From NCBI RefSeq assembly GCF_032583975.1, contig NZ_JAWHTF010000004.1: 64,000 nt of DNA. One strand, 5' to 3'. Below the pieces are notes generated by a model, which worked only from the letters and a program-made list of their open reading frames with translations, did not search any database and was not told where the DNA came from. Below, one piece after another: positions 53,776-62,945 of the stretch (positions are counted from its first letter, which is position 1; each line of letters opens with the position of its first letter). The stretch is from Gilvirhabdus luticola. GTDB taxonomy: Bacteria; Bacteroidota; Bacteroidia; Flavobacteriales; Flavobacteriaceae. The position numbers and the translations under genes are program-made.

Positions 53776-55197
53776 ATGAAAGTACTTGTTACAGGGGCTA
53801 CTGGATATATTGGGAAACGTTTAGTGCCTTTATTGTTGAACGATGGTCACGAAATAATATTTAGTGTTAGAGATAAATTAAGAGTAGATAGAATTTATAA
53901 AGACGAAGAGAATATTTCTATTTCTGAAAACGACTTTTTAAAACCAGAAACTCTAAATTCAATTCCAAAAGATATTGATGTAGCCTTTTATTTAATACAC
54001 TCTATGTCTAATACTTCAAACAATTTTAAAAATTTAGAAGAAAAGTGTGCCGAAAATTTTAAAGAATATTTAGAATCAACCAATGTTAAACAAGTAATTT
54101 ATCTGAGTGGCATTACGAATGATAAAAATTTATCTAAACATTTACAATCTAGAAAAAGGGTTGAAGAGGTTTTAAGGTCCAATATTTATGCGACTACAGT
54201 TTTTAAAGCAGGTATTATAGTAGGATCAGGTAGCTCTTCATTTGAAATCATAAGAGATTTGGTAGAAAAATTACCATTTATGATCGCTCCAAAATGGCTA
54301 AACACTAAAACCCAGCCACTTGCAGTAAGAGATGTTCTTTCATATTTATTAAAAAGTATAGGAAATGAAAAATTATATAACAATTCCTATGATATTTTTG
54401 GACCAGAGATCCTAACTTACAAACAAATGTTACTTCAATTTGCTGAAGTAAGAAATCTAAAACGATATATCCTAACTGTTCCTATTATGACACCCAAATT
54501 ATCTTCATATTGGTTGTATTTTGTAACCTCAACTTCATATAAACTGGCAACCAACTTGGTGGAGAGCATGGGTGTTGAAATTATTGGAAAACCTAGTAAA
54601 ATTAACACGTTATTAAATATTACTCCAGTTACTTACAAGATGGCTGTAAAGTTGGCATTTGAAAAAATTGAACAAAATAGTATCATATCTAGCTGGAAAG
54701 ATTCCATGATAAGTAGTGGACGTTTGAAAAATAATCTTCACAAATATATTAATGTACCAACTTTTGGATGCTTTAAAGATTATAAAGAAGCACTAGTGAA
54801 AAACCCAGATAAAACACTGAACAAAATCTGGTCCATTGGAGGTGAAACTGGTTGGTATTATGGAACTTTCTTATGGAGAATTAGGGGTTATATAGATAAA
54901 CTTGTTGGAGGCATTGGGTTAAGAAGAGGTAGGACAAATCCAACCGAACTATTTGCCGGTGATGCATTAGATTTTTGGCGTGTAATTTTTGCAGATAAAT
55001 CTAAAAAAAGACTCTTACTTTATGCAGAAATGCGCTTACCTGGAGAAGCATGGTTAGAATTTAAAATCGAAGATAATATACTAAAGCAAACAGCTACATT
55101 TAGGCCAAAAGGTTTGGCAGGAAGATTTTATTGGTATAGTGTCTTACCTTTTCATGGATTTATTTTTAAGGGCCTAATAAATAACCTTTCTAAATAG
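53776..55197 (+). CDS. SDR-type NAD(P)-binding protein with DUF2867 C-terminal domain
   Basis: 473 aa. N-terminal Rossmann domain with VTGATGYIGKRL (residues 5-16) and VIYLSGITND; the C-terminal part (WSIGGETGWYYGTFLWRIRG, GRTNPTELFAGDALDFWRV, RPKGLAGRFYWY) is the DUF2867 domain. An extended SDR oxidoreductase of unknown substrate, often near photolyase genes. First gene of the cluster. Confidence 0.9.
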   Translation: MKVLVTGATGYIGKRLVPLLLNDGHEIIFSVRDKLRVDRIYKDEENISISENDFLKPETLNSIPKDIDVAFYLIHSMSNTSNNFKNLEEKCAENFKEYLESTNVKQVIYLSGITNDKNLSKHLQSRKRVEEVLRSNIYATTVFKAGIIVGSGSSSFEIIRDLVEKLPFMIAPKWLNTKTQPLAVRDVLSYLLKSIGNEKLYNNSYDIFGPEILTYKQMLLQFAEVRNLKRYILTVPIMTPKLSSYWLYFVTSTSYKLATNLVESMGVEIIGKPSKINTLLNITPVTYKMAVKLAFEKIEQNSIISSWKDSMISSGRLKNNLHKYINVPTFGCFKDYKEALVKNPDKTLNKIWSIGGETGWYYGTFLWRIRGYIDKLVGGIGLRRGRTNPTELFAGDALDFWRVIFADKSKKRLLLYAEMRLPGEAWLEFKIEDNILKQTATFRPKGLAGRFYWYSVLPFHGFIFKGLINNLSK

Positions 55198-55245
55198 GGT
55201 TTAAGGTTTATAACAACAGTACATTTAATCTAAATTGTTAATTTT

Positions 55246-55288
55246 TGTCTAATTTATTTCATTTAAAGTTAGACATTTTGTATATTTG
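55246..55288 (+). promoter_or_regulatory. Operator and promoter of the light/stress cluster, copy 2
   Basis: Inverted repeat TGTCTAATT (55246-55254), 12 bases, AGTTAGACA (55267-55275), then after 5 bases the -7 box TATATTTG (55281-55288). Gap and orientation of the arms equal those of 53716-53745. Confidence 0.65.
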
Positions 55289-55306
55289 TACGTAAATAAG
55301 TAGATT

Positions 55307-55747
55307 TTGATTTTAGACACAACACATTATAATAAAGATTACAAAGTTATTATTGAGGATTTAATAGGAAAATCATTTTCATTTTTTGAATCTATTAAAA
55401 TGAAAGGTATAGGTTCCAAACGAATGATCATTGAAGATGTGAGCCCCAATTTAAATTTATTTATAAATTCTGTATCAGATATAAATTATGCGAATATAGA
55501 ATTACGCCCCGATGGTATTATTATTCATATAAATAAAGGACATAAAAATTATTCATGGATAATTCCCTATTATCAATTAGTGATTTATAAAACTAATGGT
55601 ACCAGTATACATGCCCAAGGAAAATACATTCATTTTTTAAACAACAAAATGTTAAAAGAGAACAGAATGTTTTTTAAAAAACTATTAGAAAACAAAATAA
55701 AAAATGATTTTAAATATGATGTCTACAACTTTCAAAACACAAAATAA
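55307..55747 (+). CDS. 146-aa protein of the light/stress cluster
   Basis: Starts with TTG at 55307 (MILDTTHYNK), 19 bp after the -7 box; no ATG fits before residue 32. Soluble, mixed alpha/beta, with IELRPDGIIIHINKGHKNYSW and WIIPYYQLVIYKTNG. No family recognised. Its end overlaps the TIGR03643 gene by about 30 bp. Position in the cluster suggests a role in the light or oxidative stress response. Confidence 0.6.
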   Translation: MILDTTHYNKDYKVIIEDLIGKSFSFFESIKMKGIGSKRMIIEDVSPNLNLFINSVSDINYANIELRPDGIIIHINKGHKNYSWIIPYYQLVIYKTNGTSIHAQGKYIHFLNNKMLKENRMFFKKLLENKIKNDFKYDVYNFQNTK

Positions 55748-56006
55748 TCAAAGTATTGACAGAATAATAGAAATGGCTTGGGAAGATAGAACGCCTTTTG
55801 AAGCTATTTCATATCAATTTGGAGTTTCAGAACAACAAGTTATAGATCTCATGAGAAAGAATCTAAAAAGAAGTAGTTTCATATTATGGCGAAAAAGAGT
55901 CCAAGGTAGAATTACAAAACATCAAAAATTGAGATCCTTTAAAATAGGCCGTTTTAAATGTTCAAGACAAAAACCAATATCAAAAAACTCTATCTCTAAA
56001 CGATAA
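55716..56006 (+). CDS. TIGR03643 family protein
   Basis: 96 aa (ATGATG at 55716; the second ATG, 55719, is equally possible). Contains MAWEDRTPFEAISYQFGVSE, QVIDLMRKNLKRSSF and LWRKRVQGR, the conserved core of TIGR03643, a small HTH-like protein usually near photolyase genes. Basic C-terminus. Function unknown. Confidence 0.85.
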   Translation: MMSTTFKTQNNQSIDRIIEMAWEDRTPFEAISYQFGVSEQQVIDLMRKNLKRSSFILWRKRVQGRITKHQKLRSFKIGRFKCSRQKPISKNSISKR

Positions 56007-56061
56007 CATTGCTTTGAATTAAGATTTATATACTTAAAATCAGCAAATTAAAAAGACAACT

Positions 56062-56760
56062 ATGAAAACAGAAATTTTAAATACAAAAAAGAAAAGTGGT
56101 CACAAAATTAATGGTTTTTCCCATGAAGATATAGGAAATGACCACCTCTATACGAGTTTAGAAACTCCTCTTCGGTCTGATGCTTTTTTAATGTCAGATT
56201 CAGAAAAAAAAGAAAAGATAGAACTACTTTTTGAAGAAATAATGAGTGTCATGGGTTTAGATTTGACTGATGACTCGCTCAAAGGAACTCCAAAACGTGT
56301 GGCAAAAATGTATATTGAAGAAATCTTTTCGGGTCTAAATCCTGCTAACAAACCCAAAATAGCTCTGTTTGATAATAAATATAATTACAATCAAATGTTG
56401 GTAGAAAAAAACATTACATTTTATTCCAACTGTGAGCATCACTTTGTACCTATTATTGGGAAAGCTCATTTAGCCTATATTTCTTCAGGTAAAGTTATTG
56501 GACTTTCAAAATTAAATAGAATTGTACAATATTATGCAAAGCGTCCACAAGTACAGGAGCGTTTAACAAACCAAATTGCTGATGAGCTAAAAAGTGTTTT
56601 AGAAACTCAAGACGTTGCTGTAATTATTGACGCAAAACATTTATGTGTATCTTCCCGAGGTATTAAAGATGACACCTCGACCACAATATCAGCATATTAT
56701 GGTGGAGTGTTTAATACTCCCCAGAAAATAGCCGAACTACAAAATTATTTAAAACAATAA
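56062..56760 (+). CDS. folE: GTP cyclohydrolase I
   Basis: 232 aa. Zinc and active-site motifs: NCEHHFVPIIGKAHLAY, GLSKLNRIV, RPQVQERLTNQIA and HLCVSSRGIKD. Makes dihydroneopterin triphosphate, first step of folate and pterin synthesis; the photolyase antenna is a folate (or deazaflavin), which explains the company. N-terminal 35 residues are extra and poorly conserved. Confidence 0.95.
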   Translation: MKTEILNTKKKSGHKINGFSHEDIGNDHLYTSLETPLRSDAFLMSDSEKKEKIELLFEEIMSVMGLDLTDDSLKGTPKRVAKMYIEEIFSGLNPANKPKIALFDNKYNYNQMLVEKNITFYSNCEHHFVPIIGKAHLAYISSGKVIGLSKLNRIVQYYAKRPQVQERLTNQIADELKSVLETQDVAVIIDAKHLCVSSRGIKDDTSTTISAYYGGVFNTPQKIAELQNYLKQ

Positions 56761-56763
56761 ATT

Positions 56764-56988
56764 ATGGATGTTGTTAAAAAAGCATTAAAGTTTGAAAAAG
56801 AAAAGAGACAATCATTATCTACAAGTGATCGTATTAGGATTTCTCGAGAAGCTAAAAAATTAATATTAGCTCTAAATGAGATTTATAAAAAGAAGAATGA
56901 CGATAAAATAATGGATATCATGAAACGCTTAACTACTATTAAAAGAAAAGTTGAAAAACGATTGAAAGGTAGACCATTAACAGCTTAA
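56764..56988 (+). CDS. Small basic protein of the cluster
   Basis: 74 aa, helical and highly charged (KKALKFEKEKRQSLSTSDRI, IMKRLTTIKRKVEKRLKG). No family named. 3 bp after folE and 3 bp before the SDR gene, so translated from the same message. Confidence 0.6.
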   Translation: MDVVKKALKFEKEKRQSLSTSDRIRISREAKKLILALNEIYKKKNDDKIMDIMKRLTTIKRKVEKRLKGRPLTA

Positions 56989-56991
56989 AAA

Positions 56992-57675
56992 ATGAAAACA
57001 TATATAATTGTTGGAGGCAGTAAAGGTATTGGTAAAGCACTTTCTACATTATTACTAGAAAATCATAAGGTTATAAATATTAGTAGAAGTAAACCAGATA
57101 TAAATCATCGAAATCTTAAACATTTCTCTTGTGATGTTATTCAAGACAGTTTGCCTGAAATTGAAACTGCAGATGGATTAATCTATTGTCCTGGAAGTAT
57201 TAATTTAAAACCCATTTCCAGATTAAGTCTTGATGATTTTAAAGACGATTTCGAAATTAATGTTCTAGGTGCTGTCAAAGTGATTCAAAAATATTTATCA
57301 ACACTTAAAAATGGTAATACACCATCAATTCTATTATTTAGTTCAGTAGCTTCAAAATTAGGCATGCCTTTTCATGCTAGCATTGCTACTGCAAAATCTG
57401 GTATTGAGGGTCTTGTAAAATCTTTAGCCGCAGAATTGGCGCCAAATATTAGAATAAATGCCATTGCTCCCACAGTTACAGACACCGAATTGGCATCAAA
57501 ATTATTACGAAATGATCAAATGATAAAAAATATTACTGAACGGCACCCATTAAAAAAATTCCTGCAACCAAAAGAAGTTGCCCAAATGGCGGACTTTTTA
57601 CTTTCTGAAAAATGCTCCTCAATTACTGGTCAAATTTTTGAAATGGATTGCGGTATTGTAACGCTTAAACTCTAA
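56992..57675 (+). CDS. SDR family oxidoreductase, atypical active site
   Basis: 227 aa. Rossmann motif IIVGGSKGIGKALS, the ILLFSSVAS serine strand and NAIAPTVTDTELA. In the YxxxK position it reads SIATAKSG: Lys is kept, Tyr is Ile. So it may not be a normal dehydrogenase. Ends in SSITGQIFEMDCG, the usual SDR end. Cofactor NAD(P)H inferred. Confidence 0.9.
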   Translation: MKTYIIVGGSKGIGKALSTLLLENHKVINISRSKPDINHRNLKHFSCDVIQDSLPEIETADGLIYCPGSINLKPISRLSLDDFKDDFEINVLGAVKVIQKYLSTLKNGNTPSILLFSSVASKLGMPFHASIATAKSGIEGLVKSLAAELAPNIRINAIAPTVTDTELASKLLRNDQMIKNITERHPLKKFLQPKEVAQMADFLLSEKCSSITGQIFEMDCGIVTLKL

Positions 57676-57678
57676 CTT

Positions 57679-58221
57679 ATGAAATTTTTAACCTTAACTT
57701 TTATTATGTTATCACTTTTTACAAAAGAAAAATCAGAAGAAACACCTTCAGAGTCTATTTACGATATTAAATTAAAGGCTCTGAATGGGGATATCATAGA
57801 CCTTTATGATTATAGAGGAAAGTATATTTTATTTGTAAATGTTGCTTCAGAATGTGGATTTACTGGACAGTATGAAGATTTACAAAAACTATATGACAAA
57901 CACAAAGACAAACTTATGATTATAGGTGCTCCTTGCAATCAGTTCGGAGGTCAAGAACCAGGAACAGCAACAGAAATACAAACATTTTGCAAAATAAACT
58001 ATGGTGTTACTTTTCTGTTAACGGAGAAGTTAGATGTCAAAGGTGAAAATCAGCATCCTTTATACCAATGGTTAACCAATAAGTCAAAAAATGGCATATC
58101 AAATTCTACCGTAAAATGGAATTTTCAGAAATACCTGATCAATACAAATGGAGAACTTATTGATTATTACTATTCCATTACAAACCCTTTAAGTAGTAAA
58201 ATTTTAAAACATTTAAATTAA
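57679..58221 (+). CDS. Glutathione peroxidase-like thiol peroxidase
   Basis: 180 aa. Peroxidatic Cys in VNVASECGFTGQYEDLQ, the PCNQFGGQEPG box with Cys and Gln both present, FCKINYGVTF and WNFQKYL. The N-terminus is hydrophobic (FLTLTFIMLSLFTKE), perhaps a signal. Removes peroxides, in keeping with photo-oxidative stress. Confidence 0.93.
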   Translation: MKFLTLTFIMLSLFTKEKSEETPSESIYDIKLKALNGDIIDLYDYRGKYILFVNVASECGFTGQYEDLQKLYDKHKDKLMIIGAPCNQFGGQEPGTATEIQTFCKINYGVTFLLTEKLDVKGENQHPLYQWLTNKSKNGISNSTVKWNFQKYLINTNGELIDYYYSITNPLSSKILKHLN

Positions 58222-58226
58222 AGCCA

Positions 58227-58403
58227 ATGTTTAGCATTTTTAAGAAGAAATCAAAGTCAGAAAAGCTTCAAGAGGAATATAATAAGCTCATGTCAGAATG
58301 GCATAAACTATCCACAATAAATAGGTCAAAAAGTGATGAGAAATATGCTGAAGCAGAAAAAATATTAGAAAAAATTGAATTACTAAAACCTAATGAAAAT
58401 TGA
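58227..58403 (+). CDS. Lacal_2735 family small protein
   Basis: 58 aa: MFSIFKKKSKSEKLQEEYNK, a mid-section LSTINRSKSDEKYAEAEKIL and an acidic end. Matches the flavobacterial Lacal_2735 family by its KKKSKxEKLQEEYxKLM and NRSKSDEKYAEA stretches. Function unknown; 5 bp after GPx. Confidence 0.85.
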   Translation: MFSIFKKKSKSEKLQEEYNKLMSEWHKLSTINRSKSDEKYAEAEKILEKIELLKPNEN

Positions 58404-58411
58404 TTCTTAAA

Positions 58412-58873
58412 ATGATTAAATTTTTTGTTTTCTTTTTAATCATCAACTTCGGTGCATTAGCATTAGGAGGTTGGCTTATGGACAATGGACCAATGACAGA
58501 ATGGTATTTACAACTTAACAAAGCCCCGTGGACGCCTCCTGGATGGGTGTTTGGAGTTGCTTGGACTACAATAATGATTTGTTTTTCTATTTATTTAGCT
58601 CAATTATTTTCATTTGAGGTAAACGTAAAAATTGTTTTATTATTTGCGCTTCAGGTATTTTTAAATATTATATGGAATTATATATTTTTCAATAAGCATT
58701 TAATTCTTTTAGGTTTAATTGTACTTATAATGCTCACAGTTTTAATATTATATTTTTTCTTCAATTTTAATCAAGGAAAAATAAGTTATTATCGCTTTTT
58801 CTTATTACCATATATTTTATGGTTATTCGTTGCCTTCTCATTAAATGCTTATATTTTAATTTATAATAAATGA
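58412..58873 (+). CDS. TspO/MBR family membrane protein
   Basis: 153 aa from ATG 58412 (MIKFFVFFL). Five membrane helices with WYLQLNKAPWTPPGWVFGVA, the family hallmark, and AWTTIMICFSIYLAQL. Binds tetrapyrroles and relates to oxidative and light stress. Overlaps the next gene by 4 bp. Confidence 0.93.
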   Translation: MIKFFVFFLIINFGALALGGWLMDNGPMTEWYLQLNKAPWTPPGWVFGVAWTTIMICFSIYLAQLFSFEVNVKIVLLFALQVFLNIIWNYIFFNKHLILLGLIVLIMLTVLILYFFFNFNQGKISYYRFFLLPYILWLFVAFSLNAYILIYNK

Positions 58874-59334
58874 AAATTTATACCCTTCATAAAAAACAAA
58901 ATCTTCCAATTACAATAGGTAAAGCATGGACATTTCTATCAAATCCAAAAAACTTAAAAACCATAACACCAGATTATATGAGTTTTGATATTCTCTCTGG
59001 AGCTGATAGACCAATGTATTCAGGCCAAATCATTCAATATATTGTAACTCCTGTTTTTGGCATTAAAACCAAATGGGTAACCGAGATTACTCATATAAAA
59101 GACAATGAATATTTTGTTGATGAGCAAAGATTCGGCCCTTATGCCTTATGGCATCATAAACATTTTATCAAAGAAATAAAAGATGGGATTGAAATGGAAG
59201 ATATCATACATTACAAAATTCCTTTTGGGTTTATCGGTCAACTCTTTCACCCTATTTTAGTTAAGCCCAAGTTGGAAGAAATATTCAATTACAGACAAAA
59301 AAAACTGATCGAACTCTTTGGTGAATACAAATAG
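58870..59334 (+). CDS. SRPBCC family protein
   Basis: 154 aa START/SRPBCC fold: ITIGKAWTFLSNPKNLKTIT, RFGPYALWHHKHF and IPFGFIGQLFHPILV. This family often precedes photolyase genes. It binds hydrophobic ligands; ligand unknown. Gene is 2 bp before the photolyase gene. Confidence 0.9.
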   Translation: MKIYTLHKKQNLPITIGKAWTFLSNPKNLKTITPDYMSFDILSGADRPMYSGQIIQYIVTPVFGIKTKWVTEITHIKDNEYFVDEQRFGPYALWHHKHFIKEIKDGIEMEDIIHYKIPFGFIGQLFHPILVKPKLEEIFNYRQKKLIELFGEYK

Positions 59335-59336
59335 AA

Positions 59337-60641
59337 ATGAATCAACCATTAAATATATTTTGGTTTAGGCGTGATTTCCGGTTAGAAGACAATGCTGCCT
59401 TATATAAAGCATTGTTAGGCGATCTTCCTGTATTACCCATTTTTATTTTTGACAAAGAAATTCTTGAAAACCTTCCAAAAAATGATGCTCGCGTAACCTT
59501 TATTTATGATACGCTCCAAAGTTTAAGACAAAAACTTGAGCATAACTATAATAGTGGAATTGCGCTATTCTATGGAAAACCTATAGATATTTTTAAAGAA
59601 CTCCTCAAAAAGTATAACATTAACAGTGTTTACGTCAATCACGATTATGAACCTTATGCAATAAAAAGAGATAAGGAAATAGAAAGCTTTTTATCTGAAA
59701 AGCAAATTGATTTTAAAACATTTAAAGATCAGGTAATTTTTGAAAAAGATGATATTATTAAAAATGATGGTAAACCATATTTGGTCTATACGCCTTATAT
59801 GAAAGCTTGGAAGGCAAAGTTTAAAACGTCAAAACTTGAAATATTTAACACGACAACATATCTTCCTAACTTTATTCAAGGCAAAGAATTACCAAATTTA
59901 AGTTTATCAGAAATTGGTTTTAATGAATCCTCACAAAAAATTGCCGAATATACAGTCACTTCAAAATTTATACAAGATTATGAAGCAACCAGAAACTTTC
60001 CTGCAAAAGATAATACGTCGAGACTTGGACCTCATTTGCGTTTTGGTACTGTTAGCATTCGAAAAATAATAGAAAAAGCCATTTCAGAAGCTAATGAGAC
60101 TTTTTGGCAAGAACTAATTTGGCGCGAATTCTTTATGCAAATTTTGTGGCATTTTCCTAATACAATGACTGAAAGTTTTAAGCCAAAATATGATCGAATA
60201 CTATGGCGAAATAATAAAACTGATTTCAAAAAGTGGTGTAAAGGCAAAACGGGTTACCCTTTGGTAGATGCTGGTATGCGACAATTAAATCAAACTGGAT
60301 TTATGCACAATCGTGTGCGCATGGTGGTTGGTAGTTTTTTGTGTAAACATTTATTAATTGACTGGCGTTGGGGTGAAGCTTACTTTGCAGAAAAGTTACA
60401 CGATTACGAAATGGCTAGTAATATTGGTAATTGGCAATGGGTTGCAGGTTGTGGCGTAGACGCAGCACCTTATTTCAGAATCTTTAATCCAACAACACAA
60501 ATTGAAAAGTTTGATAAAGACCATAACTACATAAAAAAATGGGTGCCAGACTACCAGGAACTCACTTATCCTGCTCCAATAGTTGACCATAAATTTGCTA
60601 GAGAACGTTGTTTAAAAGTTTATAAACAGGCATTATCCTAA
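59337..60641 (+). CDS. phr: Deoxyribodipyrimidine photolyase / cryptochrome family
   Basis: 434 aa. N-terminal antenna domain (NIFWFRRDFRLEDNAALYK) and FAD domain with RLGPHLRFGTVSIRK, WQELIWREFFMQI, KGKTGYPLVDAGMRQLNQTG, MHNRVRMVVGSFLCKHLL, NIGNWQWVAGCG and DAAPYFRIFNPTTQ. Class I CPD photolyase-like. Repairs UV dimers with blue light. Last gene of the light/stress cluster. Confidence 0.95.
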   Translation: MNQPLNIFWFRRDFRLEDNAALYKALLGDLPVLPIFIFDKEILENLPKNDARVTFIYDTLQSLRQKLEHNYNSGIALFYGKPIDIFKELLKKYNINSVYVNHDYEPYAIKRDKEIESFLSEKQIDFKTFKDQVIFEKDDIIKNDGKPYLVYTPYMKAWKAKFKTSKLEIFNTTTYLPNFIQGKELPNLSLSEIGFNESSQKIAEYTVTSKFIQDYEATRNFPAKDNTSRLGPHLRFGTVSIRKIIEKAISEANETFWQELIWREFFMQILWHFPNTMTESFKPKYDRILWRNNKTDFKKWCKGKTGYPLVDAGMRQLNQTGFMHNRVRMVVGSFLCKHLLIDWRWGEAYFAEKLHDYEMASNIGNWQWVAGCGVDAAPYFRIFNPTTQIEKFDKDHNYIKKWVPDYQELTYPAPIVDHKFARERCLKVYKQALS

Positions 60642-60717
60642 ATTCAGCAAATAAATAAATTAGTATTTTTAGAATTGAAATATTAATTACTCATTTAATA
60701 CCAAAATTTTTAAATAG

Positions 60718-61623
60718 ATGAATATTAAATTCGACTCATTCTATCAAATCATACTTTCATTACTTCTATTATTTTCTTTACTTCCTATATATTCTCAAAA
60801 TACCAAAGTTTATGTATCTGCTCATCCTGATGATTGGCAACTATTTATGAATCCTAATGCTTATCAAGATTTGCTAAACCCAGAAAATAAAGTGATTTTT
60901 TTACATACTACAGCGGGAGATGCTGGTAGTGGTACTGGGAATACAAGCTATTACTTGGCACGTGAAGAAGGCAGTTTAAGAGCTATACGCTTTTTATGTA
61001 ATGCTATAAATAATGATTTGAGACAAGGTGACAATATGAATAAAATGGAGGTTTTAATAAATGAACATCTTTTGTTAAGATATAGCTATGCCAATGCTGT
61101 TGTTTACTTTTTAAGATTACCTGATGGCAATATCAATGGAGCTGGTTATCCAATACACAGCGATAAGAGTTTGAAAAAACTATTTGAAGGATCGATACCT
61201 TCAATCATGGCAATTGATAACAGTAGTGAATATAATTCTCTTGATGACCTAATACAAACCATATCTAATATTGTAACCTATGAATCAACCAATATAGAAG
61301 AGGTTTTATTTAATATTGCTGATACTAACGGAAATATTAATCCAGGAGACCATTCAGATCATTTAAACTCTTCACTAATTATGCAAAAGGTTGCCCATAA
61401 TTTAGGAATGAAATCTGTGAGGCTTTACCAAGAATACAATACGAGTACAAAACCCATCAATATTTTCGAAAATGACTTCTTAATCGGTGCAGGAACTTGG
61501 GGTGTAACGGCTTCTGGACTTTCAGATAATTTTCATTATAGTACTTGGGATGACGGTCATAATGCATATATTGGCCGTCAATATTTTAGAGACGTTTTTC
61601 TTTCTGATTTAGAACAGGAATAA
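60718..61623 (+). CDS. Secreted PIG-L-like (LmbE) deacetylase family protein
   Basis: 301 aa with signal IILSLLLLFSLLPIYSQ. Zinc motif VSAHPDDWQLFMNP, TTAGDAGSGTGNTSYYL and NPGDHSDHLNSS. Members deacetylate sugars or sugar conjugates; here secreted, so substrate differs from BshB1. Possibly its own unit. Convergent with murA. Confidence 0.85.
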   Translation: MNIKFDSFYQIILSLLLLFSLLPIYSQNTKVYVSAHPDDWQLFMNPNAYQDLLNPENKVIFLHTTAGDAGSGTGNTSYYLAREEGSLRAIRFLCNAINNDLRQGDNMNKMEVLINEHLLLRYSYANAVVYFLRLPDGNINGAGYPIHSDKSLKKLFEGSIPSIMAIDNSSEYNSLDDLIQTISNIVTYESTNIEEVLFNIADTNGNINPGDHSDHLNSSLIMQKVAHNLGMKSVRLYQEYNTSTKPINIFENDFLIGAGTWGVTASGLSDNFHYSTWDDGHNAYIGRQYFRDVFLSDLEQE

Positions 61624-61628
61624 TCTAT

Positions 61629-62936
61629 CTAAATCCTTTCAATTTTAGCGCCAATAGCACGAAGACGTTCATCTATACGTTCGTAACCTCTATCTATCTG
61701 TTCTATATTGTGAATTATAGATGTACCTTTTGCAGACAATGCAGCTATTAATAGAGAAACTCCTGCCCTAATATCTGGCGAAGTCATAGTGGTAGCTTTT
61801 AAAGTCGATTTAAAATCATGCCCAATAACGGTCGCACGATGCGGATCACAAAGTATGATTTTTGCCCCCATGTCTATCAATTTATCTACAAAGAACAATC
61901 GGCTTTCAAACATTTTTTGATGTATTAATACACTACCTCTTGCCTGTGTTGCTACAACCAAAATAATACTTAATAAATCTGGTGTAAATCCTGGCCAAGG
62001 TGCATCTGAAATGGTTAATATAGAACCATCTATAAAGCTTTGTATTTGGTAACCATCTGTATGTGCTGGAACATGAATATCATCTCCTTGCCTTTCAACA
62101 GTAATACCTAATTTTCTAAACACATTAGGTATTAATCCTAAATCATCCCAACTTACATTAGTAATTGTAAGTTCACTTTTAGTCATAGCAGCCAGTCCAA
62201 TCCAGCTACCGATTTCAATCATATCGGGTAGCATTCTGTGTTCTGTACCTCCTAATTTATCTACACCTTCAACAACCAACTTATTAGAGCCTACACCAGT
62301 AATTTTAGCTCCCATTCTATTCAACATTTTGCAAAGTTGCTGTAAGTAAGGTTCACAAGCTGCGTTGTAAATGGTTGTTTTTCCTTCAGCTAAAACAGCT
62401 GCCATCACAATATTGGCGGTTCCAGTAACTGATGCCTCTTCAAGCAACATGTAAGTTCCCTTTAATTTTTTGGCTTCTACACCATAAAACTGGTCTTCTC
62501 GACTATATCTAAATTTTGCGCCAAGTTTTATAAAACCTTCAAAATGAGTATCTAATCGTCGTCTTCCTATTTTATCTCCTCCAGGTTTTGGAATATAACC
62601 TTTACCAAAACGTGCTAATAATGGTCCAACAATCATAATAGAACCTCGTAAACCTCTTCCATCTTCCTTAAATTCAGGAGATTCTAAATATTTTAAATTA
62701 ATGTTATCGGCTTGAAATTGGTAAGAACCGTGAGCTAGCTTTATAATTTTAACACCTAATTTACCAAGTAGTTTTATAAGTTTATTAACATCTACAATAT
62801 CAGGAATGTTATTAATAACAACTTTTTCTGGAGTTAAAAGAATAGCACATAAAATTTGTAAAGCTTCATTTTTTGCGCCTTGAGGTTGGATGCTACCTTT
62901 AAGCTTATGACCTCCGTCTATTTTAAATGTTTTCAT
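61629..62936 (-). CDS. murA: UDP-N-acetylglucosamine enolpyruvyl transferase
   Basis: 435 aa. First committed step of peptidoglycan synthesis. GAKNEAL contains catalytic Lys22; SVTGTANIVMAAVLAEG, TDMTSPDIRAG-like region (TTMTSPDIRAGVSLLIAAL) and the end RGYERIDERLRAIGAKI are present. The catalytic loop reads PKPGGDKIGRRRLD, with Asp121 where E. coli MurA has Cys115 (the fosfomycin target). Confidence 0.97.
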   Translation of the reverse strand: MKTFKIDGGHKLKGSIQPQGAKNEALQILCAILLTPEKVVINNIPDIVDVNKLIKLLGKLGVKIIKLAHGSYQFQADNINLKYLESPEFKEDGRGLRGSIMIVGPLLARFGKGYIPKPGGDKIGRRRLDTHFEGFIKLGAKFRYSREDQFYGVEAKKLKGTYMLLEEASVTGTANIVMAAVLAEGKTTIYNAACEPYLQQLCKMLNRMGAKITGVGSNKLVVEGVDKLGGTEHRMLPDMIEIGSWIGLAAMTKSELTITNVSWDDLGLIPNVFRKLGITVERQGDDIHVPAHTDGYQIQSFIDGSILTISDAPWPGFTPDLLSIILVVATQARGSVLIHQKMFESRLFFVDKLIDMGAKIILCDPHRATVIGHDFKSTLKATTMTSPDIRAGVSLLIAALSAKGTSIIHNIEQIDRGYERIDERLRAIGAKIERI

Positions 62937-62945
62937 TAACTCTAA

